DNA of 64,000 nt from Pararheinheimera marina (GTDB lineage: Bacteria; Pseudomonadota; Gammaproteobacteria; Enterobacterales; Alteromonadaceae), in assembly GCF_042654345.1 (NCBI RefSeq), contig NZ_JBHSGB010000010.1, positions 620,001 to 684,000 on the forward strand. The letters are read 5' to 3'. The notes beneath the pieces were generated by a model that did no database searches, was not told where the DNA came from, and was given only the letters and a program-made list of their open reading frames with translations. Position 1 is the stretch's first letter; each line of letters starts with the position of its first letter. A program made the translations under genes and the position numbers. Positions 41,486 through 51,469 of the stretch are shown one piece after another.

Positions 41486-44400
41486 TCAGGCCGGCTGCGG
41501 GTCCGCCTCGTCGTGATCGACCACTTTGTCATGGCTATGGTCTTTGGCCAGCAGCATATACACCGACGGCAACACAAAGAGTGTACACAAGGTACCTATG
41601 GTCATGCCCAGAACCAATACAATACCGATAGAGTTACGGGCTTCTGCACCGGCACCTTCGGCAAAAATCAGTGGGGTGTGACCAGCAATGGTCGCAATGC
41701 TGGTCATCATCACCGGGCGCAGACGCAGATTGGACGCTTCTTTAATCGCATCCAGTTTGGCTTTGCCTTGCTCCTGCAGCTTGTTGGCGAACTCCACCAC
41801 CAAAATACCGTTCCGTGCAATCAGACCAATCAGCGTCACCAGACCAACCTGCGAATAAATATTCAGGGTGCTGGTAAAACCGTCGGTGAAAAACGGCATT
41901 GGCATCGGGATTTTCAGGAAGGTAAATACCAGGGCGCCAAACATCGCCAGTGGCACTGAGCCCAACAGGATCACCACCGGGTCGCGGAAGCTGTTGTACT
42001 GAGCTGCCAGCACCAGGAAAATCATGGTCACAGCCAACATAAAGGCGGGCAGGAAGGTGTTGCCTTCACGTTTTAGCTGACGGGATTCACCTGTGTAATC
42101 AATCTGGTAACCGGCAGGAATAATCTTACGGGCTTCTGTTTCCAGAAAGCGCAAGGTTTCATCCAGAGGTTTGGTGGTGACGCCAGAAATTTTCACAGCG
42201 TTCAGCTGTTGCATCCGGTTGATGCTGCGCGGCACAGTGCTGTGGCTCAGGCTGGCAATTTGGTCCACCCGAATCATCTGGCCGGCAGGGCCTTTGATAT
42301 ACAGGTTTTGTAAATCGTCCGGCGTTAAGCGTTCAACCCGTTTCACCTGCGGGATCACCTTATAACTCTGACCGTCCATATTAAAGCGGTTGACATAACC
42401 ACCACCCAATAAGGTGCCGAGATCCTGCACCACATCGCGCATATTCAGGCCTAAATCGGCCACTTTATCGCGGTCAATATTCAGCTGATACTCGGGTTGA
42501 TCCACCTTCATATCTATGACCTGGAACGGGAAGCTGCCGCTTTCGCGCATCATTTGTTCCACTTTCAGTGCGTATTGGTAAATCTCTTCCGAATCCGCTG
42601 TTGACGCAATTACAAATTCGACCGGGAACTGACCGCCACCAGGCAAGGCCGGAGGGGTAATCGGCAGAATACGAATGCCTGACACGTCCGCCAGCTTTTG
42701 CTGCACTTCCGGCATCATTTCAAACACCGAACGGTCACGCTCAGCCCAAGGCTTGGTGACCATGCCGCCAAAACCACCGGTAGGGAAGGTGATTTGAAAG
42801 GTAAAATCGGTTTCCGGCACCGACATAAAAGCCTGGTTCACTGCTTTGCCATAGAAAGACGACTGGTCCACAGTCGAGTTGGCCGGTGCGTCGACGATAC
42901 CGAAAATAACCCCCTGGTCTTCCGTCGGTGCCAGCTCTTTTGGCGAGAACTGATACAGCGGGAAACACAGCGCCGTAATACCAACCCAGAACAAATACAC
43001 ACCAATACGGTTTTTCAGCGTGGCATCCAAACGGCGGGCGTAGAAATTCTGGAAGCGGTTAAACAGGCCATCCAGTGGCGCATGGTTATTGCTGTGTGGT
43101 TTTAACATGCGTGACGCCATCATCGGCGACAAGGTAATGGCCACTATGGCCGAAATGGTGACTGCACCGGCCAGCGTAATGGCAAACTCGCGGAACAGGG
43201 TGCCGGTTAAGCCACCTTGCAGACCAATGGGCACATACACAGACACCAGCGTAATGGTCATCGCAATAATAGGGCCACCCAGTTCACGGGCGGCGACCAG
43301 TGCGGCTTTAAACGGCTTTAAGCCGTTTTGCACATGGCGCTCAATGTTCTCCACCATAACGATGGCGTCATCCACCACCAGACCAACCGACAACACAATA
43401 GACAGCAGAGTCAGCAGGTTCAGCGAGAAACCAAACAACTTCATGATAAAGAGCGCACCAATCAGCGACAGTGGGATGGCCACTATCGGGATCAGCACAG
43501 AGCGGCTAAAGCCAAGGAACAGGAAAATCACGATGACAATAATGGCCAGCGTCTCCGCCAGGGTTTTCACCACGTCGTCGATGGCGGCTTCAATGTATTT
43601 GGTGGCATCGTAGGACACTTCTGCGGTCAGACCGGAAGGCAACTCGGCTTTGATCTTCTCCATCTCGACAGTAACGGCTTTAATGACGTCCAGTGAGTTG
43701 GCATTCGGCGCCACAAAGACACCCATAAAGACGGCCGTTTCACCTGAGTAGTTGACGTTGGTGTTGTAGTCCTCGGCGCCAAGCACTACATCGGCTACGT
43801 CAGCCAGCCGCACAATACCTTCAGTATTTTGCCGCAGGATCATCTGCTTAAACTCGTCGACCGATTTCATGTCGGTATTGGAGCGCAGATTCACCTGAGT
43901 GTAAGCACCACGGGTCTGACCAATGGTCGCTTGCACGTTATTGTCAGCAAGCGCAGTACGTACGTCGGACGCGGTAATGCCCAAAGACGCCATGGCTTCT
44001 GGTTTTAACCAGACCCGCATGGCAAAGGTACGGCCACCCAGAATATCGGCTTTTTGCACACCAGACACTGCAATTAAACGTGGCTGCACTGAGCGGCTTA
44101 AAAACTCGGTGATCTGGTTCTGTTCCAGAATGTCGGAGCTGAAGCTCAGGTAAGCTGAGGCAAACTGGCTGTCGGCCGCTTCAATTGCAATGGCCGGAAT
44201 TTCAGCTTCAGGCGGCAAGTCGCCACGCACCTGGTTCACCTTGGCGCTGATTTCTGTCATCGCTTTTAGTGGGTCATAGTTCAGGTGCAGGTGAGCTGTC
44301 ACAGTCGACATGCCCATGGTGCTTTGTGATTCGATGTAATCAATACCACCGGCTGAGGCGATAGCGCGCTCAATAGGCGAGGTAATAAAACCTTTCACCA

Positions 44401-44572
44401 ATTCGGCGTTGGCACCAACGTACACAGTGGTGATTTTGATCACCGCAATGTCGGAGCGCGGATACTGGCGTACCGTCATATTGCTCATCGACTGGAAACC
44501 AGCCAGCAATATCAGCAGGCTGACCACTATGGCCAGCACCGGCTTTTTAATAAAAATATCGGTAAAGTTCAT
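41486..44572 (-). CDS. RND multidrug efflux permease (HAE1 family)
   Basis: About 1028 residues from ATG 44572 (a TTG two codons earlier is closer to AGGA). It starts MNFTDIFIKKPVLAIVVSLL and has the duplicated 12-helix RND architecture: helix 1, a large periplasmic loop (roughly 35-330), six helices, a second loop and the last helices. GLVVDDAIVMVENIERH contains the proton-relay Asp pair in TM4, a hallmark of AcrB/MexB-type drug transporters. It should take up hydrophobic drugs from the periplasm or inner leaflet. It follows its adaptor gene; no outer-membrane channel gene is in the operon, so it probably uses TolC. The C-terminal HDKVVDHDEADPQPA is hydrophilic and His/Asp-rich. Confidence 0.94.
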   Translation of the reverse strand: MNFTDIFIKKPVLAIVVSLLILLAGFQSMSNMTVRQYPRSDIAVIKITTVYVGANAELVKGFITSPIERAIASAGGIDYIESQSTMGMSTVTAHLHLNYDPLKAMTEISAKVNQVRGDLPPEAEIPAIAIEAADSQFASAYLSFSSDILEQNQITEFLSRSVQPRLIAVSGVQKADILGGRTFAMRVWLKPEAMASLGITASDVRTALADNNVQATIGQTRGAYTQVNLRSNTDMKSVDEFKQMILRQNTEGIVRLADVADVVLGAEDYNTNVNYSGETAVFMGVFVAPNANSLDVIKAVTVEMEKIKAELPSGLTAEVSYDATKYIEAAIDDVVKTLAETLAIIVIVIFLFLGFSRSVLIPIVAIPLSLIGALFIMKLFGFSLNLLTLLSIVLSVGLVVDDAIVMVENIERHVQNGLKPFKAALVAARELGGPIIAMTITLVSVYVPIGLQGGLTGTLFREFAITLAGAVTISAIVAITLSPMMASRMLKPHSNNHAPLDGLFNRFQNFYARRLDATLKNRIGVYLFWVGITALCFPLYQFSPKELAPTEDQGVIFGIVDAPANSTVDQSSFYGKAVNQAFMSVPETDFTFQITFPTGGFGGMVTKPWAERDRSVFEMMPEVQQKLADVSGIRILPITPPALPGGGQFPVEFVIASTADSEEIYQYALKVEQMMRESGSFPFQVIDMKVDQPEYQLNIDRDKVADLGLNMRDVVQDLGTLLGGGYVNRFNMDGQSYKVIPQVKRVERLTPDDLQNLYIKGPAGQMIRVDQIASLSHSTVPRSINRMQQLNAVKISGVTTKPLDETLRFLETEARKIIPAGYQIDYTGESRQLKREGNTFLPAFMLAVTMIFLVLAAQYNSFRDPVVILLGSVPLAMFGALVFTFLKIPMPMPFFTDGFTSTLNIYSQVGLVTLIGLIARNGILVVEFANKLQEQGKAKLDAIKEASNLRLRPVMMTSIATIAGHTPLIFAEGAGAEARNSIGIVLVLGMTIGTLCTLFVLPSVYMLLAKDHSHDKVVDHDEADPQPA

Positions 44573-44592
44573 AAACAAACCGTCCTGGTGGC

Positions 44593-45711
44593 TTAGCTGT
44601 CAGCTGGCTGCTGCTGGGTTTTAAATTCAGGGGTGACGGTTTTGCTAATCACCACAGCCTGGCCGGTGTACAGCTTAAAGGCACCGGCACTGACCACCTG
44701 CTCATCGGCTTTCACACCATCCAGCACTTCAACGAAATCGCCACGGGCTTTGCCTAACCGGACAAATTGTTGTCGCGCTTTCAGGCCACCTTTGTCGTCT
44801 TTTTCCACCACAAACACAGTGTCACCAAAAGGCGCGTAAATAATGGCGGTGCTTGGTACCACCAACACCTGCAGTGGATCAGACAGCGTTACAGTGGCGT
44901 TCACCGCCATGCCCGGGACCAGCACATCGCCGGTATTTTCCAGAATGGACTGCACTATGGCATTGCGGGTGCTGGTGTTAATTTCGGCGCCAATGGCAGT
45001 AATTTCACCATTGACCACAGCGGCACCTTGATTGACAGAGACGCTCACCGGCAAGCCTTTTTTCATCGAGGTTAACCAGTGTTGTGGCACCGGGAAGTTT
45101 ACCCGCACTTTATTGGTCGCCTGCAGGCTGACAATGGCGGTGCCTACTTGCAGGTCTGCACCCAAGTCAACCTGACGGATGCCCACTTTGCCGTCAAAAG
45201 GCGCGCGGATAGATTTTTTCGCTAATGTTGCTTTGAGGTTGTCGACGTCGCCCTGGGCGGAGTCAAGTTGTTGTTTGCCTGAATCCAGTTCACTTTGGGT
45301 GGCAATATTGGTTTTACGCAGCTGCACCAGACGGTCATAGCTGGTTTTAGCCAGTTTCAACCTGGCATCGGCGGCTCGCAGCTGTGCCTGTTCGTTGCTG
45401 GTGTCCTGCTGCACTAACACATCGCCCGCTTTGACTTGCTGGCCATTGCTGAAACTGATTTTTTTTACCCGGCCAGCCACTTCGGCTGCGATCACAATGC
45501 CCTCATCGGCCAGCACTGTCCCAATGGCCTGATAGGTATGTGGCCAGCTTTGTTGCTCGGCGCTGTAAACAGAAACGGATTCAGGGGGAGGCTGCATATG
45601 CTGACTGGCTTCGCCCATTGCCATAAACTGGCTCATTTTTGTACCTGCAAGCAGGGCGAAAATTACCGCTAAGCCAACCAGAGCAAGCTGCACGGATTTC
45701 AATGTTTTCAT
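44593..45711 (-). CDS. RND periplasmic adaptor (membrane-fusion protein)
   Basis: A 372-residue HlyD-like adaptor with an N-terminal anchor or signal (LKSVQLALVGLAVIFALLAG). The lipoyl/barrel-sandwich halves are EVAGRVKKISFSNGQQVKAG and RAPFDGKVGIRQVDLGADLQ, with a helical hairpin between (about 110-165) and a beta-barrel domain after. It bridges the permease and an outer-membrane channel. It precedes the permease by about 20 bases and is the first gene of the unit. A Met-rich stretch (KMSQFMAMGEASQHMQPPP) follows the anchor, noteworthy but not enough to call it a metal pump. Confidence 0.92.
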   Translation of the reverse strand: MKTLKSVQLALVGLAVIFALLAGTKMSQFMAMGEASQHMQPPPESVSVYSAEQQSWPHTYQAIGTVLADEGIVIAAEVAGRVKKISFSNGQQVKAGDVLVQQDTSNEQAQLRAADARLKLAKTSYDRLVQLRKTNIATQSELDSGKQQLDSAQGDVDNLKATLAKKSIRAPFDGKVGIRQVDLGADLQVGTAIVSLQATNKVRVNFPVPQHWLTSMKKGLPVSVSVNQGAAVVNGEITAIGAEINTSTRNAIVQSILENTGDVLVPGMAVNATVTLSDPLQVLVVPSTAIIYAPFGDTVFVVEKDDKGGLKARQQFVRLGKARGDFVEVLDGVKADEQVVSAGAFKLYTGQAVVISKTVTPEFKTQQQPADS

Positions 45712-46042
45712 ACCTAAAAACCAAGTTAAGTTAATCCACTTCAGCAGATAAAAACTCTTGCTGTGTTCTCAGAGCAGCCTTCAGGGCTGCAGCCAAGTCG
45801 CGTTAGTCTGCCATGTTTTTATTAAAAGTTGACGATTCGTCACAAAATATTTTTTTACAACGTACTTACGGGTCAAGCGGCCCGCTGGATCGGAATTTTT
45901 TGTTGTGAGTATCAGTGTAGGTTCTTTCAACGAGGCGGGTGACGCCCGGATTGAAAGCGCTTTAGTGTACGGGGCCGCAGGCGGCTTGCCTACGTTCATT
46001 TGGAAAAAAATTGTAACGGAAATTAATCACTGTTTGGATAAG
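45712..46042. other. intergenic region upstream of the RND operon
   Basis: About 330 bases without a convincing gene; a 72-codon frame on the minus strand (45781-45999) has no ribosome-binding site and is composition noise. The region contains the 13-bp palindrome at 45830-45842 and AT-rich DNA around it, where the RND promoter should lie. Confidence 0.45.
45830..45842. promoter_or_regulatory. candidate repressor operator of the RND operon
   Basis: TGACGATTCGTCA is a perfect 6-1-6 palindrome 119 bases upstream of the adaptor start. Such short palindromes are typical of TetR- or MarR-type sites controlling efflux genes; no regulator gene is adjacent, so the assignment is speculative. Confidence 0.35.
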
Positions 46043-46075
46043 TAAAGGGCAGGCTCCCAAGCTGAGAGCCTGCCC
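46043..46075 (-). terminator. intrinsic terminator of the M16 peptidase gene
   Basis: Arms GGGCAGGCTC (46047-46056) and GAGCCTGCCC (46066-46075); on the minus strand followed by TTTACTT. Confidence 0.8.
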
Positions 46076-46083
46076 GCAGTCTG

Positions 46084-48918
46084 TTACAGACGTTTCACCG
46101 GCATACCCAGCTCAGCCAGCTGAGGCTCCAGCGTTTTGGCGTCGCCCACCACCAGGATCACCATGTCTTTGGTATCCAGGTGTTTTTTCGCCAGGGCATT
46201 GATTTCCTCTTTGCTGATGCTGGACACAATCTGGTTACGTTCACGGACAAAATCCGGCGTTAAGTTAAACTCCAGAATTTGTGCCATAAAACCCAGTTTG
46301 GCATTCGGCGTTTCGTACTTCAGCGCATCGGCCTGGTTAATGGCCAGGCGCATAAAGGCCAGTTCGTCATCTTTAATACCTTGTTCTCTGAACTGATTAA
46401 TTTCATTGAGGAACTGACGAATGGAATCCACGGTAGCGTCGGCGCGCACGGCTGCAGATGCCGTGTACACACCGGCGTATTTATCGCCGCTGAAACCGGC
46501 ACGGGCACCATAGGTATAGCCTTTGTCTTCACGCAGGTTCAGGTTAATCCGGCTGTTAAAGGTGCCGCCCAGTACATAGTTCATCAAGCCGGCTTTGTAG
46601 AATTCACCGGAGATGTCCTGAGTTAATGAGCGCTTACCAATACGGATCTCCGACTGAGGTGCATCCGGCTTGTCGACCAGGTAAATGGTGGCCGGTGCCG
46701 CTTTTAATGCACCTGTGCTGACCTGGATAGCTGGTGCCTGACCCTGCCAGTCGGCCAGTTGAGCTTTGAGCTCTGCAGACACTTTATCCTGGGGTAAATC
46801 CGACACCACAATCAGCTGACCACCGGCTGGTTTAAACCACTGCTGGTACCAGTTCTGAATATCGGCTGCAGTCAGAGTACTGACCGACGCCATAGTGCCT
46901 TCATTCGGCAGTGCAGCAATGCTGCCTTCATACAGCAGGCCGTTGAATTTCTGCGCTGCTAAATAAGCCGGCGTTTTTTCGGCGTGTTGCATGCCTTGCA
47001 ACACTTGTTGCTGCACCCGGGCAAAATCTTCGGCGCTGAAGGCCGGATTGCGCAGTTTTTCTTCCAGCAGCACTAAGGTGCGGGGTAAGTGTTTACTCAG
47101 GCTGGAGACAAACACCTCCACATAACTGTCGGAGCTGCTGAAGCTGATGCTGCTGCCCAGTTTCTCCAGCTCCAGGCTCATTTGCTCTGTGCTGTAGTTT
47201 TTGGTGCTTTCATTCATCAGACCGGCCATCAGGCTGGTAATACCAGCTTTGTCCGCGCTTTCGGCATAAGCACCCACCGGAATTTTCAGCAGTAACGAGG
47301 TGGTTGGCGTTTCCAGGCTCTGGCTGCCCAGCACCTGAATGCCATTACCAAGGTCTGTGGTCCAGGTTTGTGGTAAACCCACAGCCGGGTTGGCGCCTGC
47401 GACCGGTTGCTTGCTGCGGTCGAAGCTGTCGGTGGCTTTACGTACCTGCAGATCTTCGGCTTTGGTGGTCGATGGGCCACCGAAATCACGTTTGGCCGGC
47501 GTGAAGGTGTCGGCATGGGCAATCAGGGCTTTCTGGCCACGTGGCACCACACTCATCACCACTGAGTGTTTGCCTTTCAGGTAGGTCTGGTACACCCGCA
47601 TCACGTCTTCTTTGCTCACTGCATTGTAACGGGCGATGTCGTCGGCAATGGTATCAGGCTTGCCTTTAAAGGTCTGGCTGGCGGCCAGCTGGCTGACTTT
47701 GCCACTGACACTTTGCAGGCCAAAAATGCTGTTTGCCTCCATTTTGGCTTTGACTTTCAGCAGGTCATCGTCGGTCACACCACGCTGTTCAAATTCCAGC
47801 AGACTGTCCCGGATAATTTTTTCAATGTCCGCCAGGTTTTTGCCTGCACCCGGGTTTGGCAGCGCATACAGACTGAATTCACAGGACAGTTCACGACAGG
47901 GGTGGGATACCTGCGCCTGCACGGCCAGCTGGGTTTTCACCAGGTTTTTGTACAGCAGCGAATTATTGCCGTTGCCGAGGATCTCCGACAGGATGTCGAG
48001 TGCCGCTTCATCTTTATGGTTGGCATACACAGTGGGGAAGCTGATGTACAGCAGTGGCAAATGCACATTGTCTTCCATCGAGATATAACGGGTGTCCGGC
48101 AGGCTCCACAGCTGTTTGGCGGCGTCTGTCACTTGTGGGCCACGTGGAATAGTGCCGAAGTATTTGTTCACCAAAGGCAGAATATCTTCTGCTTTCACGT
48201 CACCACCAATGGTCAGAGTGGCATTGTTCGGGCCATACCAGCGCAGGAAAAATGCTTTTACATCATTCACGTTGGCGCGGTTTAAATCGTCCATATAACC
48301 AATGATGGGCCAGGAATACGGGTGGCCTTGCGGGAACATGGCTTCTGACACCCGCTCAAATAAACGGCCGTACGGCTGGTTGTCGATACGCTGACCACGT
48401 TCGTTTTTCACCGTTTCGCGCTGCACCTCAAATTTTTTCTCGGTGACTGCGTCCAGCAAAAAGCCCATCCGGTCCGCTTCCAGCCACAGCATTTTTTCCA
48501 GCTGATTGGCAGGCACGGTTTCGAAATAATTGGTTCTGTCGTTATTGGTGGTGCCGTTTAAATTGCCGCCCGATTCAGTGACAATTTTAAAGTGCTGCTC
48601 GTCAGCCACGTTTTCAGAACCCTGAAACATCATGTGTTCAAAGAAGTGGGCAAAACCAGATTTACCCGCTTCTTCACGGGCAGAACCGACATGGTAGGTC
48701 ACGTCCACATGCACCAGTGGGTCAGAGTTATCTTCATGCACCACAACCGTCAGGCCGTTGTCCAGCTGGTACTTTTTATAAGGAATATGAATGCCGGTGC
48801 TGGGTGCTGATTGTTCAATCAGTTTGACGCCTGCAGGCAGTTGCTGTTGGGGTTGTTGGCTGCAGGCAGCGAGGGCGATGGCAAAACCAATCGCCAGGGT
48901 CAGTTTGGTTTTTTTCAT
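46084..48918 (-). CDS. two-domain M16 zinc peptidase lipoprotein (pitrilysin family)
   Basis: About 944 residues from ATG 48918, preceded by AAGGAGAGACCC; the ORF extension to 49029 is not needed. Lipobox LAACSQQ (Cys19). The N-terminal half has the inverted zinc motif HFFEH (91-95) with the catalytic Glu94, and the third ligand Glu in the ERG region about 70-80 residues later (TVKNERGQRIDNQPYGRLF). The C-terminal half is a second, inactive M16 fold (LGNGIQVLGSQSLETPTTSL; NLREDKGYTYGARAGF with the R/Y substrate-binding pair). Enzymes of this form degrade peptides in the periplasm. It is monocistronic with a strong terminator. Confidence 0.92.
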   Translation of the reverse strand: MKKTKLTLAIGFAIALAACSQQPQQQLPAGVKLIEQSAPSTGIHIPYKKYQLDNGLTVVVHEDNSDPLVHVDVTYHVGSAREEAGKSGFAHFFEHMMFQGSENVADEQHFKIVTESGGNLNGTTNNDRTNYFETVPANQLEKMLWLEADRMGFLLDAVTEKKFEVQRETVKNERGQRIDNQPYGRLFERVSEAMFPQGHPYSWPIIGYMDDLNRANVNDVKAFFLRWYGPNNATLTIGGDVKAEDILPLVNKYFGTIPRGPQVTDAAKQLWSLPDTRYISMEDNVHLPLLYISFPTVYANHKDEAALDILSEILGNGNNSLLYKNLVKTQLAVQAQVSHPCRELSCEFSLYALPNPGAGKNLADIEKIIRDSLLEFEQRGVTDDDLLKVKAKMEANSIFGLQSVSGKVSQLAASQTFKGKPDTIADDIARYNAVSKEDVMRVYQTYLKGKHSVVMSVVPRGQKALIAHADTFTPAKRDFGGPSTTKAEDLQVRKATDSFDRSKQPVAGANPAVGLPQTWTTDLGNGIQVLGSQSLETPTTSLLLKIPVGAYAESADKAGITSLMAGLMNESTKNYSTEQMSLELEKLGSSISFSSSDSYVEVFVSSLSKHLPRTLVLLEEKLRNPAFSAEDFARVQQQVLQGMQHAEKTPAYLAAQKFNGLLYEGSIAALPNEGTMASVSTLTAADIQNWYQQWFKPAGGQLIVVSDLPQDKVSAELKAQLADWQGQAPAIQVSTGALKAAPATIYLVDKPDAPQSEIRIGKRSLTQDISGEFYKAGLMNYVLGGTFNSRINLNLREDKGYTYGARAGFSGDKYAGVYTASAAVRADATVDSIRQFLNEINQFREQGIKDDELAFMRLAINQADALKYETPNAKLGFMAQILEFNLTPDFVRERNQIVSSISKEEINALAKKHLDTKDMVILVVGDAKTLEPQLAELGMPVKRL

Positions 48919-49162
48919 GGGTCTCTCCTTGAGTTGGGCCGATTTAAGCACTTTTGCTCCTTCAGTGCCAGATACAATTATGTAACAAGACGCTACCTGT
49001 ACCAGTAAAGACGGTGCATCGACTGGCATTCACGACAACTGGCTTGGGCTTCCAAAGGAAATCACATAGACTGGTTGAATTCAGAGAAGATTCATTAAGT
49101 TAGTGCATTCTTTTTAACCTGGTCCTCAATACAGCCATGCTGAATCAGCTGGAGTTCACGCC

Positions 49163-51280
49163 ATGCCCGTCGCACAAAGCAGACGCAAAGCCAATATCAG
49201 CCTGGGGTTAAACCTGCTGCTGTTGCTTTTGGTTGGCGCTGTGTATGGCGGCATTCAGTTGCGCCATTATTATCAGCAGTTGCAGCCGTCCTGGTCTGGG
49301 TTAAGCATGCAGTGGGGCCGTGTGCAGGCCGAACAGCTCAGTCTGACTTTACCTTATGCCGCTACGCATCAGCTGGAGATCCGTCAGTTGGACTTGCGCT
49401 GGTCAGGCTGGCCCTGGCCGCTGGATGTGCTGCAGGTTGAACAGCTTATTGTGCAGTCTGCCCCTGTCTGGCCCCAACCGGACAGCTCGGAAGAGGGCAA
49501 CCTCAGCGCAGAGGGGCAGGTGCCTGGTCAACTAACATCCACAGAACACGCAACGCCAGACCAGGTTGCTGTTGTTACGCCTGAAGCCGCTGACTCGCTT
49601 TTGCAACAGCTCTGGCCTTACTGGTTGCCGTCGGCTGTGCAGGTCAAGCAACTGCAGTTGCAGTTGCCCTGCGCTGAGCTCGATAAACGGCTGACCGCCT
49701 TTGTCTCAACACCCGATGTGAAAGCGCATAGCAACAGCCAATGCCTGCTCAGTGGGTCTGTCAGTCTCGACAGCCAACAAAAAAAAGCACAGCTGCGATT
49801 GTTAAGCGAACAACCGCTGCTGATTGAAGGCTTGGGCGACGTGCAGCCAGAAGTGCAATTTACAGCGCAGCCAGATGGCAACCAGATCCAGATCAGTTTC
49901 CTGCAGGTGAAGTTCCGCAGCAAAGTGCTGACCTACGGTACCAGCAAGCTCGACAACACCGAACTTGCGCTGCAGGCTACAGGTCGCTGGCAGCAGGGGA
50001 AACTGGTATTACAAAGCACAGCGGCGGCGACCATGTCTACCCAACTGACAGCGCCAGAGCTGAGCTGGCAACAAGGCCAGTTCAGCATCGAGGATTGGGC
50101 TTTGGAATTGCCCTGGCCGGATTGGCAGCAAGCCAGCCTCAGTGCAAGCCTGGCGATGCAATTGAAGCAACTGGAGCAGCAGGCCTTGTATCCACAGGAC
50201 TGGATCTGGCATGCGAAAGTGTCGGGTTCACTGGCCGAGCCCAAACTGAGCGGGGTGCTGACGTCAGGCAATTCCTTGGTGCTCAACCATCAGCTGCAGC
50301 GGAAAAATCAGCAGTACCAGCTGAGCTGGCAGTTACCCGAGCTGTTTTTCCTGGCCGGCAATCCGCTCAAACTGGGGCCTGCCTGGCCAGAATTGCTGAC
50401 TATTTCCCGTGGCAAACTCAGCGGTGAAGGCAAAGTAATGCTGGCGGGCGACAATTTTTCGCTGTTAAGTGGTGAACAGCAGCTGCAGCTGATGGGCATT
50501 GACGGCATTTGGGACCGATCGGAGTTTAAAGGTTTAACCGGTGTGGTCGCCTTGAAACACAGTGCCCGTGACTGGCTGCTCAGCAGCAAAGCGCTGGAGC
50601 TGGCGCAAATTAACCATGGTATGGTGGCCGGGCCTGTGAAATTTGCCGGTAGCTACCAGTTTCTACCCGAGCAGATGACAGCAGGCCAATTGCAATTGAA
50701 TCAGCTGCAGCTGGCGCTGTTTGCCGGACTGGTGCAGGTGAAACCCGGACGTTTTGATTTAAGCAAAGACCAGCAATTTGAGCTGGAACTGCAACAATTG
50801 CAGCTGGCTGATTTATTAAAACAGCGGCCTGAAGCCGGAGTCAGTGGCCAGGGTAGCATTTCGGGCCGTATTCCGCTGCGCTGGACGGCGCAAGGCGTCA
50901 CGGTGGCGCAGGGCCAGATTGGCGCGCTGGCGCCGGGTGGCTTGCTGAAATTTGAATCGGACAAAGCCAAAGCGCTGGCGCAAAGTAACCAAGGCATGCA
51001 GGTGTTAATGCAGGCACTGCAAAACTTTCATTATTCGGTATTGTCAGCAGATGTCAGTTACGCCACTTCTGGCCAACTGCTGCTGGCGCTGCATCTGGAA
51101 GGCAAAAACCCGGATTATGAAAATGGCCGGGCGATCAATTTGAATATTAATCTGGAAGAAAACATACCGGCACTGCTGGCCAGCCTGCAATTGAGCGGAC
51201 AGGTCAGTGAGCTGGTGAAAAAGCGAGTACAACAACGGCTGGCGGCCAAACAAGCCAAAGCCGCAAAGGAGCAACCATGA
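49163..51280 (+). CDS. ydbH: YdbH-like AsmA-family periplasmic bridge protein
   Basis: A 705-residue protein with an N-terminal membrane anchor (LNLLLLLLVGAVYGGI) and a long Gln/Leu-rich beta-structure. The C-terminal part resembles the YdbH domain (GRIPLRWTAQGVTVAQGQIG, ALAPGGLLKF, then NPDYENGRAINLNINLEENI). YdbH is one of three E. coli AsmA-like proteins (with TamB and YhdP) that span the periplasm and carry phospholipids to the outer membrane. At 705 residues it is shorter than the E. coli protein (about 880). The downstream genes ynbE and ydbL confirm the identity. It overlaps ynbE by four bases. Confidence 0.88.
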   Translation: MPVAQSRRKANISLGLNLLLLLLVGAVYGGIQLRHYYQQLQPSWSGLSMQWGRVQAEQLSLTLPYAATHQLEIRQLDLRWSGWPWPLDVLQVEQLIVQSAPVWPQPDSSEEGNLSAEGQVPGQLTSTEHATPDQVAVVTPEAADSLLQQLWPYWLPSAVQVKQLQLQLPCAELDKRLTAFVSTPDVKAHSNSQCLLSGSVSLDSQQKKAQLRLLSEQPLLIEGLGDVQPEVQFTAQPDGNQIQISFLQVKFRSKVLTYGTSKLDNTELALQATGRWQQGKLVLQSTAAATMSTQLTAPELSWQQGQFSIEDWALELPWPDWQQASLSASLAMQLKQLEQQALYPQDWIWHAKVSGSLAEPKLSGVLTSGNSLVLNHQLQRKNQQYQLSWQLPELFFLAGNPLKLGPAWPELLTISRGKLSGEGKVMLAGDNFSLLSGEQQLQLMGIDGIWDRSEFKGLTGVVALKHSARDWLLSSKALELAQINHGMVAGPVKFAGSYQFLPEQMTAGQLQLNQLQLALFAGLVQVKPGRFDLSKDQQFELELQQLQLADLLKQRPEAGVSGQGSISGRIPLRWTAQGVTVAQGQIGALAPGGLLKFESDKAKALAQSNQGMQVLMQALQNFHYSVLSADVSYATSGQLLLALHLEGKNPDYENGRAINLNINLEENIPALLASLQLSGQVSELVKKRVQQRLAAKQAKAAKEQP

Positions 51281-51459
51281 AACTAGCCGCTCTGATGGTC
51301 AGCCTGGTGCTGTTGTCGGCCTGTACGCCGACCGTGCAGGTGGCCATGCCGAATGAGCCGATCAATATCAATCTGAACGTGAAGATTGAGCATGAGATCC
51401 GCATCAAAGTTGATAAAGAGCTGGACGAATTGTTCAGTGATTCCAGTGGTTTATTCTAA
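51277..51459 (+). CDS. ynbE: YnbE outer-membrane lipoprotein, partner of YdbH
   Basis: A 60-residue lipoprotein with lipobox LLSACTPT (Cys16). The mature part has VAMPNEPININLNVKIEHEI followed by RIKVDKELDELF, the characteristic YnbE sequence. It is reported in E. coli to work with YdbH, forming the outer-membrane end of the lipid bridge. Its start overlaps the ydbH stop (ATGA) and its stop is ten bases before ydbL. Confidence 0.93.
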   Translation: MKLAALMVSLVLLSACTPTVQVAMPNEPININLNVKIEHEIRIKVDKELDELFSDSSGLF

Positions 51460-51469
51460 GGAGAGCCGT

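Noticed and set aside
45781..45999. 72-codon minus-strand gene upstream of the RND operon
   Set aside because: No ribosome-binding site, no recognisable domain, basic and low-information composition.
47566..48285. 239-codon frame antisense to the M16 peptidase
   Set aside because: Contained in a gene with intact motifs on the other strand; no ribosome-binding site.
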